This document shows, in pieces, positions 48,727-58,800 of a DNA stretch of 64,000 nt; within the stretch, counting starts at the first letter, position 1, and each line of letters begins with the position of its first letter. The stretch comes from Rhizomys pruinosus (Eukaryota > Chordata > Mammalia > Rodentia > Spalacidae). The translations under genes and the position numbers were made by a program. The notes under the pieces are model-generated. The model was not told the origin of the DNA. It ran no database searches and worked only from the letters and a program-made list of their open reading frames with translations. The stretch covers positions 62,001 to 126,000 of the forward strand of contig VZQC01005688.1 in assembly GCA_009823505.1 (NCBI GenBank). Reading direction: 5' to 3'.

Positions 48727-49587
48727 TAATATAAGGTAGCCAACTTACATATAAAGCAGCAATCAAGTCTATGACAAAATAAAGCAAATTTAAACTAGAT
48801 CTTCAAAGTTACGTTTTTTTATCTAGATAATCAAGAAGCATGTTTGCATAATGAAATTAATTATACATGAAATACACAACACAGCATTCTCTTACCATTC
48901 ATAAATCTTGGCAAATACCACTGCATTCTAATTCATTCATTATATGCTTGCTTTCCCTTTTCTTCAGCAGGAAATTTGCAATGATTTTTAACATGTCTGT
49001 TAGCTATGTATTAATTCCAGTGTATTTATAGTTGAAAATTTAACTTTTATAGGTGTTTTTCCTTATTAACACTTTTCCTCTTTTTATGAGATAGCTGTTC
49101 CTTCTATCTAATTCCCTGGTGAAATGAACAGCTGATTTGTTTTCCTCAATGATAAGAGCAGAGGCCAGACTTTTACAGTCACACTTTGGGAGCATGTATG
49201 TATCTAGAGGCTTTGATGTACACAACTCTCTTGTCCATTAGGCAGAAGCCTTCCTGTCTTTAATTAGCGTCCATAAAATGCATGGGTTAGCCAAAAGGCA
49301 ACAGTGGGGAGGGTCATTCATGGAAATAACACAAAAATATTCTACCCTAAAGTACTTGAGTGGCTGGTTCTCTAGAAGAGCTCACTTTCACATCCGGTTA
49401 TGTGCGAGCACAAGTATGTGTTGTTACTGTGCAGGAAGGATGGAGCAGGTGCCTCTGGGGTAGAAATCCCTGTAATAAGAAGTTTCCAGATACTGGGTGT
49501 TCTGCTATGGTCAGAAACAGCCCTCTGCTTGAGCCATGTCAGGTCTCTATTTTTAATAGAACTCAATGAATTAAATTTGTATAAAAA
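48727..49587. other. Intronic sequence, nothing recognised
   Basis: AT-rich. No repeat or exon seen. Confidence 0.5.
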
Positions 49588-49690
49588 TTTGCAGTAATCT
49601 CAGTGCTCAGAGGGTAAGGAAGGAGGACTGGTATAAGTTCAGGCCACCCTGGGCCAGAGAGACTGCTTCAAAAAAAATTAAGTAAATAAA
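49588..49690 (+). repeat. B1-like fragment
   Basis: 'gcagtaatctcagtgctcag' to an A-rich end. 5' truncated. Confidence 0.5.
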
Positions 49691-50807
49691 GGGAATATGT
49701 GCATAGTTTAGTTTTTAAAAAAGGCCAAGTTTTAGTTTTTAAAAAAATGGCCCAAAATGGCTAACAACTGGTTAGCAAAATTTGTGAAATTTAACTGGCT
49801 CTCGTGAGCTGACAGCTTCCCCCTTTCTTGTCCTGCAGGGCCTCTTAGATTTTTCTAGAACTGAGCTTTCTGTTTCAATTATTTGGAACAGACTTGGTTT
49901 TGCTATTTCTGAGTCCATTTCTAGCCTATACCTTTCACATGGCATACTGTTTCACAGTTAACTTCCACATAAGCAGGAGGTAGTATATGCTAAAATGATG
50001 ATCAAGTACAATATTTAGGTGAAACAGTGACACAGTCACTTATCTTCAGGTACTACACTGAACTAAAGGTGCCAAATCTTTATGTGACTGGCAGCATGCT
50101 AGGCTTCACACCAGCATCACCGTAGACATGGGAGAACTGAGCTCATGCACCTGGTTAGGACAGCTGTCACATCTTCGCGCTAGAGCAATCTTTCTGCTCC
50201 ATTATAACCCTATGAGATCACATTCTTCATGACAGCACTGCCTCAAGGATGCTCATGACTATAATCTCAGCAACCCAGCAGCTTAGAAGGTGGCCTTTGG
50301 AGCTCTTCCTCTAAAACTTCAGCCTCAAGTAACTTCAGGATAATTGCTAGAGTTTTGTTTAAAATCCTTGAACTCCTGAATAGAAATGACAATGCTCCTT
50401 GAAGACTTTTGTATGCAGCAAAAGTGATAGCAAATGTCATGTCTCCTACCACCTTACAGAGGACGCTAGGAGCAGACGAGCCAGGGTACCTTGTCTCTTC
50501 TGGGCTCATCTATCTTTCTTGACCACCCACTCTGATTTAGTCAACACAACGCCCTCCTAAAATGACTCGGAATAACTTATTTCTGTTTTCTTTGGTTTCA
50601 CACTGGCCTATTTGCTTTTGTTGATAAAGTTGCTTTTCTTCTTTTGAAGTTATCTGTGCTTGTCTTGTGTGTGTGTGGGGGGATTGTATCCTATACTATG
50701 TGACTGTTCAAATTTTTATTTTCCACTAAAAAGAGGAGAAAAAATTTTAGATTTACTATAAACTTCTTTGCCATTTGGGACAAATCTGATAATCATCTAT
50801 ATGGTTT
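49691..50807. other. Intronic sequence, nothing recognised
   Basis: No exon or repeat seen before the insertion cluster at 50808. Confidence 0.5.
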
Positions 50808-50819
50808 AAGAAAGAGTTG

Positions 50820-51072
50820 GGGGGCTGGAGAGATGGCCTAGTGGTTAAGAGCGCCGACTGCTCTTGCAGAGGACCCGGGTTTGATCACCAGCACCCAAAT
50901 GGCGGCTGAAAACCGTCTGTAACTCCAATTCCAGGAGAACTCCAGTTCCAGGGGAATCTGAGACCCTCTTCTGACCTCCGTGGCATTGCACGACACGGGT
51001 GCACAAACTTGCATGCAGACAGTATATTCATACACATACAAAAATAAATAAAATAAAAAAATATATATAAAA
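50820..51072 (+). repeat. B3-type SINE, younger subfamily, with target duplication
   Basis: Complete head and body with the internal duplication. Exact repeats aagaaagagttg at 50808-50819 and 51073-51084. Confidence 0.93.
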
Positions 51073-51084
51073 AAGAAAGAGTTG

Positions 51085-51153
51085 ACCTAGATTTGATTTG
51101 TAATTTTGTATGAAATGCACAGAGCTTCAATAAAAAATTGGCTTTGAAAAAAA
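51085..51153 (+). repeat. Very short L1-like 3' end insertion
   Basis: About 60 bp of L1-like 3' end (tgtatgaaatgcacagagct, tcaataaa) plus an A-rich tail. Flanked by the same aagaaagagttg at 51073 and 51154. Confidence 0.6.
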
Positions 51154-51165
51154 AAGAAAGAGTTG

Positions 51166-51316
51166 GCTCAGGCATGGTGGTAAACACCTTTAATTCTACC
51201 ATTGAAGAGGCAGACATAGGCAGATAGATCTGTGAGTTCAAGCCCAGCCTGGTCTACAAAGCAAGTTCAGGGCAGCTGGGGCTGTAGGGAAACAGTGGCT
51301 CAAAAAGAACAACAAA
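51166..51316 (+). repeat. B1 SINE, moderately diverged
   Basis: 'ggcatggtggtaaacacctt', 'agcccagcctggtctacaaa'. Starts directly after the third target copy. Confidence 0.8.
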
Positions 51317-51325
51317 AAACCCAGT

Positions 51326-51437
51326 TGGTGCCTGGCATAGTGATGCACACCTTTAATCGCAGTACTTGGGAGATCTCTGTGATATCAAGGCTAGCCTGGG
51401 CTACAGAGTGAGACTCTGTCCAAAACCCCAAAAAACC
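51326..51437 (+). repeat. B1-like SINE with internal deletion
   Basis: 'gcctggcatagtgatgcac' to 'gagactctgtccaaaacccc'. Shorter than a full B1. Confidence 0.75.
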
Positions 51438-51438
51438 T

Positions 51439-51648
51439 GGGGCTGGAGAGATGGCCTAGTAGTTAAGAGCGCCTACTGCTCTTGCAGAGGACATGGGTTC
51501 GATCCTCACCCACATGGCGGCTGAAAACCGTCTTTAATTCCAGTTCCAGGGGACTCCGACGCCCTCTTCTGAGCCTGGTCTACAGAGCGAGTTCCAGGAC
51601 AGCTGGGGCTACAGGGAGACCCTGTCTCAAAAAGACCAAAAAAAAAAA
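51439..51648 (+). repeat. B3-B1 chimeric SINE, different junction
   Basis: B3 runs from its head to 'gccctcttctga', then at about 51571 jumps to the middle of B1 (gcctggtctacagagcgag) and on to its end and poly(A). The junction is not that of 24887 and 26839. No clear target duplication seen. Confidence 0.85.
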
Positions 51649-51773
51649 GTATCTATTATACACACATGTATCTGTTGTTATACACATATATACTATACAT
51701 GTACAAGAATATATTTTATCTATATATAGATATATGCATTCTTCTTTTCTGTCTGTGAAGCATTTAATGGATA

Positions 51774-51862
51774 AAGTTGGGGGTAGTTCAATGGCAGAAC
51801 ATGTGCTTAGCATGCACAAAGCTTTAGATTCAACTCCCAGCAATTTAAAAAAAAAAAAAAGC
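51774..51862 (+). repeat. ID-like SINE
   Basis: 'gggggtagttcaatggcaga', 'gtgcttagcatgcacaaag', 'tcaactcccagcaa' and poly(A). Confidence 0.75.
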
Positions 51863-51946
51863 AAAACAAAAAGAACCCAAAGTAGTCATCAAGTAAAATC
51901 TCAATAAAGTCCCTGAAATGCATGCAGTCTTAGAAGTGTTATTTTT

Positions 51947-52130
51947 TTTCTTTTTGGGCAGGTAAATGGATGGAACTAGAAGATATTATGTTGAGTGAAG
52001 TATCACAGTCCCAGGAAAACAAACAAGGAATGGTATCCCTCATCTGTGGATGCTAGCAACAAGTACCTAGTTGTAAGGCAAACAAAGTAACGTTAATGTT
52101 ATGTTCCTCGTGATCTGGAAAAAAAAAAAG
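51947..52130 (+). mobile_element. Severely 5'-truncated LINE-1 with target duplication
   Basis: Only the last ~170 bp of the L1 subfamily seen at 13080 and 36490 (aatggatggaactagaagat to gtgatctgg), then A10. Exact repeats gtgttatttt at 51937 and 52131. Confidence 0.88.
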
Positions 52131-52140
52131 GTGTTATTTT

Positions 52141-53429
52141 GCTCTGTGATTTCCTTGCATTTTTCTTCATCTACTTTGAATCTCTAACATGGGGAGCAGA
52201 TTCTATCACCTCAGCTATTTAAGAAAATCTGAGCCTTTCCTTGCCCCACCTTTCTCCTCAGCTCCTTTCTTAGCTTTCCCTGAACACTAAACACCATCCA
52301 CATGACAGTAAGTCATACTGCTTCCTAACAGCTGACAAAGGTGAACAAAAAAAAGTCTTAAAATCTTCTGGGCTGCTAATTTCTAAGATGACTTCAAGCA
52401 GTAGGTTTTCTTTTATTAGGAAGGAAAATTTAACATTACACCATTCAAATGTAGCCTATCTAAAACACCTGGAAATAATTTCAAAGTTTTCAAAGTCACT
52501 ATTCTAATAGGTATCACTTCCAACCTAACCATTACTGGCCTTTGAAACATAGAAGCTAAAAGCATACTGGACAGATCAAATACTATAGATAAAAGCATTT
52601 TGAAAAGCATAGTCCTATGAAAACATAAGGTGGTGGTATTAAAAATGGATTTGGACATGAAATCCCAAGCTCACTCATTTCAATGATTCCTTCATGTTTG
52701 GAAGAAAGCAGAAAGCAGGGAGACTTTAATCCAGATCCAGTTCAGCATCTTACAAGGATCACTTCAGGCCAGCCGACTTTAATCAAGCCGCACTCCCTCC
52801 ACACATGACTGGAAACAAGCTGAGGTTTGGTGGAGGGCCACTGCTCACTCAAGGCCATCCTGCTCACTTTCTTGGAGGATGGCTGGAAATTATGTGATCA
52901 AATTTGAACGTAACTTTAAGAGTTGTGTGTGGTCTTTCTAACAAAGAAGAACGCTGTATTTGTGGCTGAGTTAAAATCTCTTGCCTGTAACCAATTAATT
53001 GATAGAATAATCACAATAACAAAACCCGACATAAACCAGAAGAAATGTTAACATGTTAACTAACTGAAATTTCTGGTTTATTTTCCTTGATAAGACAGAG
53101 ACTAGAATGTTGAAGTTCTGCTTTTGCTCTTTTTAAACAAAGAGAATCGGCATTTGTAGTCAGCATCCCCTCTCTGTGCTATGGCACTGAGCTACATCCA
53201 CAACCCATGAAAACTTTAAAACTAGGGCTGTTGAGGCTAATAACTTTAGGTATCCTACATCTAAAAGACACAAATACAGTAAGAAAAGCCAGATGTTTTA
53301 AAGATTTATGCAATTCACCAAGACACTTCAAACCTAAGAAGACAAACTTTTCTTTCTAGAGAAAGGAGAAAAATTGGGTTCATAGATAGCAGTTACTAGT
53401 AATCACTGTGATCCTATCTTACTGCTTTG
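52141..53429. other. Intronic sequence, nothing recognised
   Basis: No exon or clear repeat. A weak antisense ID-like stretch near 53155-53205 is not firm. Confidence 0.5.
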
Positions 53430-53600
53430 TGCTTACTAAGTGCTTGAACAAACATTCCCTTATTTGGGCTTTGCAACATCATGAGAGCTAGGAAGCCCTG
53501 GCATACTGATAAGGGGATTAACAGCGGTAATGAATCTGAGTATGTCTCACAACAAAACGTGATAAACTGCCCAAGGGCAGAGATTATATACACTCAGTGC
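53430..53600 (-). repeat. MIR SINE fragment
   Basis: 'tactaagtgcttgaacaaac' and the following text keep antisense MIR order with high divergence. Confidence 0.4.
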
Positions 53601-53841
53601 ACCCTGCCTCTTAACACAGTATGAGCAAGAGCTCAGAACATATCTACTGAGCTGAACCACACTGATAATGCATCTAATGCTAATTCCATAGGAAAACATA
53701 TGCATGCGCATGTGCAAATAAGGAACGGCTATGGGAGTATGCATGCTGTCTGCTTACTAGCATTCGTTAGGAGTGCTAAAGAGATGACTTCCTTTTACTT
53801 TAATGATTTTGAGCTACAAAAATCTATATATGGATGGATGG

Positions 53842-54204
53842 TTGATTATATGTGTATGTATATGTGTGTGTCTGAATGTGGGCATGTGTGAGCCACAACA
53901 TGTGTGTGATCAAAGGACAAACTTGGGCATCCACCCTTGCTTTCCATTTTGCTTGAGAGGGTCTCTTGTTTACAGCTATGCATGATGCCAGGCCAGGCTG
54001 CCTGCATGCTTCCCGAGGTCTTCTGTCCCACCTCCTATCTTACCACAAGAGCGCAGAGATTACAGATGCACACCGCCCATCTGGCACAGGTTCTCAGTCT
54101 GAACTCAAGTCCTCCACCTTGTTTTACACAGGTTCTCAGTCTGAACTCAAGTCCTCCACCTTGCTTGGACAGTGCTTTAGTCACAGAGCCAGCAACCTAG
54201 CCCT
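53842..54204 (-). repeat. Old chimeric SINE, antisense, with a 42-bp duplication
   Basis: TG-rich tail side, 'gagagggtctcttgtttaca', 'gcgcagagattacagatgca', then the damaged head complement. The segment beginning cacaggttctcag is present twice (54085 and 54127, period 42). Confidence 0.6.
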
Positions 54205-55647
54205 ATGTTAGCATTTCTAAGGTTGTTGGCCTTTTTGAAATACTAAAATAACCCCCAATGACCGCCCTCAAACAAGCTTCTGAAATTCATCAGTGAAATA
54301 AAAAAAAAAGTATAGTAGCTAAACTTGTCAGCAAAGAATTAGTATTAACTTAAAAATAAACTTTTAAATTCTTTAATTTTTTTGAAAGAAAAAAAAGGCA
54401 CCTTGCAATTATGCTATGGTTAGGGCACAGGGCCCTAAATTATTCTACTCTAAAATAGGAATCATGGTGCATATAATGATCAAATATATGGGAGAAAGAA
54501 ATTTAGACTCAATAGGTACTCACTGAGCACCATAAGATAGCAAGGAGTGTTAAAGAGAAATCTATTCATTTAGGACTCAGAAAATATCTGATTCAGTTCA
54601 CCCAAAGCTTTCCTTAGGTACACATCCAACTGCAAGTCCTCCACTTTGAACAGAGTCAAACCTAATGACATTTTCTCATTATCAAAGGTGGTTATTCCTG
54701 AGACTCTGTAGCTTTATTACATTTAACAACAGCTAACTTGTCCTTATTTTCCCTAACACAGAGGCATTTAGCTGGTGTAAAATCTGGCCAAGTAAAAAAG
54801 ATTCATTTTATCAGGGATTGCAAAATGGCCTATCAGAATACAGACCAGATTCTGTAACTCAAATTTGAAAAAAGGTCATTCTTTCCTCCTTGGGTACTGA
54901 ATTGACCTATTGTTACTGGATACTCCTGGCTGTCTATAATTATACGCCTTCAAATAAAGAGGGCAAACTTACTCTTTAGAAATGCATACTGCTCAGTCAA
55001 CTAAATATGCCATCAAGGTCTTCAACTTAAGAATTCTTTATATGTCTCTCAAACTAATGTAAAATTTGTTCTGTCCCACGTAACTCAAGGTCTTCTCTTC
55101 CAGGTCTGAGATACCAATACTGCTAGAGGCCACAGCACCCAGACTAGGACACCCTCAGTCTGCCTCTGCTGTGTACTGGGAAGCCCCTTGCCTTTGTACT
55201 TGGAAACAGCTTGATCTTAGGTAAAGAACCTCAACTGAAAGAGCTTCCTGCAAACCCACTAGGTAACAAAATAGGGTGACTAGATTCTCTTCTAAATTTG
55301 GTCTCAGTCAAAAGTATTGGGCAGCTTGGATCTTCAGCCCAAGTTCAATCCTGGTCCCTTCAGTGAAGGTTCTTGTACTGTTTTAGAGACTAAATTTTAT
55401 TCTTGGAAAGCCAAGCTACTCCAAAGATCCATTCCACAAATTTCTGAGCACTAACTTTTTTGTTTAGAGACATAAGAAAGAACCACATGTCAGTCTCTGA
55501 ATTCCTATGTCCTAAGTTGAAATAAAAAGGGTAACATTTTAGTGTTGACTTATATTTAAAGAACGATTTGAACATCAAAAGGATAGGAACTGCCTTCTAA
55601 AAACTGGAGAATTAATATGGTCCAATTGTACCTCCAGCATTAGTACA
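54205..55647. other. Intronic sequence, nothing recognised
   Basis: No exon or known repeat seen over about 1.4 kb. Confidence 0.5.
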
Positions 55648-55823
55648 GGGCCGCCAAGATGGCTGAGTGGGTAGGGGTGCTTGTCACAAAGCCCAAGGAC
55701 CTGAGTCTGATCCCTGGCCCCTACATGGAGGAAGGAGAGAACTGATTCTCCTGTACACTGTCTTTTGATCTCCACATGTAATATCTCCCCACCATACACA
55801 CACACAGAGTAAATGCCAAAAAA
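55648..55823 (+). repeat. B2/B3-superfamily SINE
   Basis: Head (gggccgccaagatggctgag), 'aaggacctgagtctgatccc' and a CA-rich end. Same group as 38135 and 40352. Confidence 0.75.
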
Positions 55824-56304
55824 TAGTTTTTGGAATAAGTACAAAAGGTATCTAAAGTTCTAAAAAGTATGACTACACAACTCATCATCCAAACCATGAT
55901 TTTTCAGGAGTGAAAAGGACACTATTAACAACTCCAGGACCACAGGCATAAACCAAGACACCTAAGGACCTGCCACTGTGTGGCCTCCCTACTTAAAAAT
56001 GATTCTGGCTTTACTAAAGGACAGAGAAGGACTGAATGGTGCCAATGCTCGGCTTCCCCTGTATTTTCTTGCATCCTGTTTTCAGAATGTAAAGAAAAAA
56101 AAAAAATCAATAGAATATACTGAAGAAAATAGAAACATGCAAAGAGTAGATGTGGATATCTGCTACATTTCAAAGTAAATTTTAACTTGGTAATGGTTTT
56201 GGGGGTTTTAGAAAAATTTTAAATAATTTAGAATTCCATATCAATACCTTACATTATTTATAAGTGTGTTATAATAATCACTTTAACCTTTTGTTTTTGC
56301 TTTT
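55824..56304. other. Intronic sequence, nothing recognised
   Basis: No exon or repeat seen. Confidence 0.5.
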
Positions 56305-56775
56305 TTTTGAGACAGGGTGTCACTGTGTAGCTTTGGCTGGCTTGCAAATCAGCACACAGACCAGGCTAGCCTTCACCTCAGCACACAGACCAGGCTAGCC
56401 TTCACCTCAGCACACAGACCAGGCTAGCCTTCACCTCAGCACACAGACCAGGCTAGCCTTCACCTCAGCACACAGACCAGGCTAGCCTTCACCTCAGCAC
56501 ACAGACCAGGCTAGCCTTCACCTCAGCACATAAACCAGGCTAGCTTTTATCTCAGTACACAGGCAAGACTAGCCTTCACCTCAGCACACAGGCCAGGCTA
56601 GCCTTCACCTCAGCACACAGGCCAGGCTAGCCTTCAACTCAGCACACAGACCAGGCTAGCCTTCACCTCAGCACATAAACCAGGCTAGCCTTCAACTCAT
56701 ACACTCACTTTTCCTGGCTATTCCTCCTGGGCACTGCAATTACAGCCATGAGCCACTATGTTTAGTTACTTGTTT
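56305..56775 (-). repeat. Antisense B1-type SINE expanded by an internal minisatellite
   Basis: Begins as antisense B1 ('ttttttttgagacagggtgt', 'cactgtgtagctttggctgg') and ends as antisense B1 ('cactgcaattacagccatga'). The middle is replaced by twelve 29-bp units. Confidence 0.82.
56350..56697. repeat. 29-bp minisatellite, 12 copies
   Basis: Units start 'cagcacacagaccaggctag' at 56350 and every 29 bp to 56669. The first six are identical and later ones vary at a few sites. The unit's accaggctagccttc core is the B1 antisense segment. Confidence 0.96.
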
Positions 56776-57128
56776 GTTGCAACAGACAATTTTATATTAT
56801 AAAGTCTAACAAACTTCATTCCAGGTATAAACCTGTCTAGCTGCATAAGGGTTGTATTTCAAAATTATCTCCAAAAACAAACCTAGATATGTGTCAAAAA
56901 TATACAAAAATGAGACTTTAAGTACCAAACTCAAAGCTAGAAAATGCTCAAAATTTCTCCAAAGAGTGGAGATATTTTGAAAGAGTTGAGGATACCTGTA
57001 AACAATGAAGTTTCAGGCTAGAAGCATCATTAGAGTACTTTGAGTCTAGATTGTGTGTGTGTGCACGCGCCACATGGAAGAACGTATGTGAACACACGCT
57101 TAGCCTAGCTGCCTACGCCAAGTTCTAC
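56776..57128. other. Intronic sequence, nothing recognised
   Basis: No exon or repeat seen, apart from a short GT run near 57050. Confidence 0.5.
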
Positions 57129-57140
57129 AACTGCATTTTT

Positions 57141-57356
57141 TTAATTTATTATTTTGCATGTGTATGAATGTACTGTCTGCATGTAGGTTGGTGCACCCAT
57201 GTTGTGCAATGCTGGGAGGTCAGAAGAGGGTGTCGGATTCCCCTGGAACTGGAGTTAAAGATGGTTCTTAGCTGCCATGTGGGTGCTGGGAATCAAACCC
57301 AGGTCCTCTGCAAGAGCAGTCGGCGCTCTTAATCGCTGAGCCATCTCTCCAGCCCC
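57141..57356 (-). repeat. B3-type SINE, antisense (first of a tandem pair)
   Basis: Older form without the internal duplication. Bounded by aactgcattttt (57129) and aactgtattttt (57361). Confidence 0.88.
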
Positions 57357-57373
57357 AGAAAACTGTATTTTTT

Positions 57374-57614
57374 AAAATTAATTTTATTTCTTTCTGTATG
57401 TGTATGAATGTACTGTCTGCATGCAAGTTTGTGCACCCGTGTCGTGCAATGCCGCGGAGGCCAGAAGAGGGTGTCGGATTCCCCTGGAACTGGAGTTCTC
57501 CCGGAATTGGAGTTTCAGACGGTTCTCGGCCACCATGTGGGTGCCGGGGATTGAACCCGGGTCCTCTGTAAGAGCGGTCGGCGCTCTTAACCGCTAGGCC
57601 ATCTCTACAGCCCC
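57374..57614 (-). repeat. B3-type SINE, antisense, younger subfamily (second of a pair)
   Basis: Has the internal duplication and many CpGs. Flanked by agaaaactgtattttt (57357) and agaaaactgcattttt (57615). The 167-codon minus frame at 57268-57771 is a read-through of these two SINEs and not a gene. Confidence 0.9.
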
Positions 57615-58364
57615 AGAAAACTGCATTTTTGATGGCAGCTGGGAGAAATAAATTTTTGGTAAATACACTGACCATTAGAAAAAAAAAATGAAGATGTAAA
57701 ACAGAGGCACATCTGAGGAATGCAAATTTCCCAAGAAGCCAGACCTCTAGCCTCTTCTGATTTATTGCCACTCACTTTTCCATATACTATGCAGAAACCA
57801 AGTGAGAGGAAACTAGAGGCTCTCGATCGAGATAATCTCCAGGGGTGTACCTGGGAGGCCATGGCAGTCATAGTTTGTTCGTGCACCCAAGCCTAAATGC
57901 ATGTTGGTGACACACATATGTATGTATATGTAGCAAGCTTGGGCTCCATGTCAGACATGCCCAAAGAATGGTGATCCTTGTCTTAGGAGCTCAGAGACAC
58001 AGACTGAAAACACAAACAATGTATTAGAATGAATGTTCTCAGAGGAAAGTACTAGAAGTAGTATGGGGACTAAAAGCAATGAAGCTAGGCATGTCAGTGT
58101 AGAGCAGCCGGGGAAGGCTTCAAAGATGAGGCACCATTAGAGCTGGGACTTGGATCTAACTAAGTCCAGTGAGCAGCTGAGATAGGGTACGAACTGTGGT
58201 GCACACTGTATTCAGAACATGGGGCCAGGGTTGAAGGGAGCAGGACGGACATAAGCAAGAAGGCCATTTTCCCAGACTGTGGATAACAGATAACTGCTGT
58301 CAGTTTAATTTGTTCTTTTGAGGAGCCCACCTTTTAAACTGTCCTCTATGATAGTATTCTCCCT

Positions 58365-58500
58365 TGAAAACCAGAGACCTGAGTTCCCATTTTCTCTCTC
58401 AACACCAGACACTCCAGCTGGAGAAGACCTAGCCCTTCTCTGGGCCTGGGGTTCCTCATTTATAGGGACTGGACCACCAGAGCTATGAAATTCAAGGACT
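58365..58500 (+). repeat. MIR SINE fragment
   Basis: 'cagagacctgagttcccatt' and 'ggcctggggttcctcattta' in MIR order. Confidence 0.45.
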
Positions 58501-58677
58501 CTCTAAGCAGAATGTCAAAAATCATTACTGTATACTTTCATTTTTACAACCCTGGAGAGTAGAGAGAATTAATAACAGATATATCTAGGATAATTTCAAC
58601 TATACAGCTGAGCAGAAAACCAACGCACAGCTAATAAGGGAGGGAGGGGTAGTGTAATATATTGGAAAGCAAAACTT

Positions 58678-58800
58678 TGTCTCAGTTTTTTTCATATGCA
58701 AAAAAGACAAAACTTTATCACTAAAGTGAGACTTACAGAAACAAATCAAAAGTTACTCACTGAATACCTGGCATGCAATAAATGCCAACTAGATGCTGGT
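58678..58800 (+). repeat. MIR SINE 3' fragment
   Basis: 'tgtctcagtttttttcatat' and 'cctggcatgcaataaatgcc' match the MIR 3' half. Confidence 0.5.

Noticed and set aside
57268..57771. 167-codon minus-strand open frame
   Set aside because: It reads through two antisense B3 SINEs and the sequence between them; no domain and no splice support.
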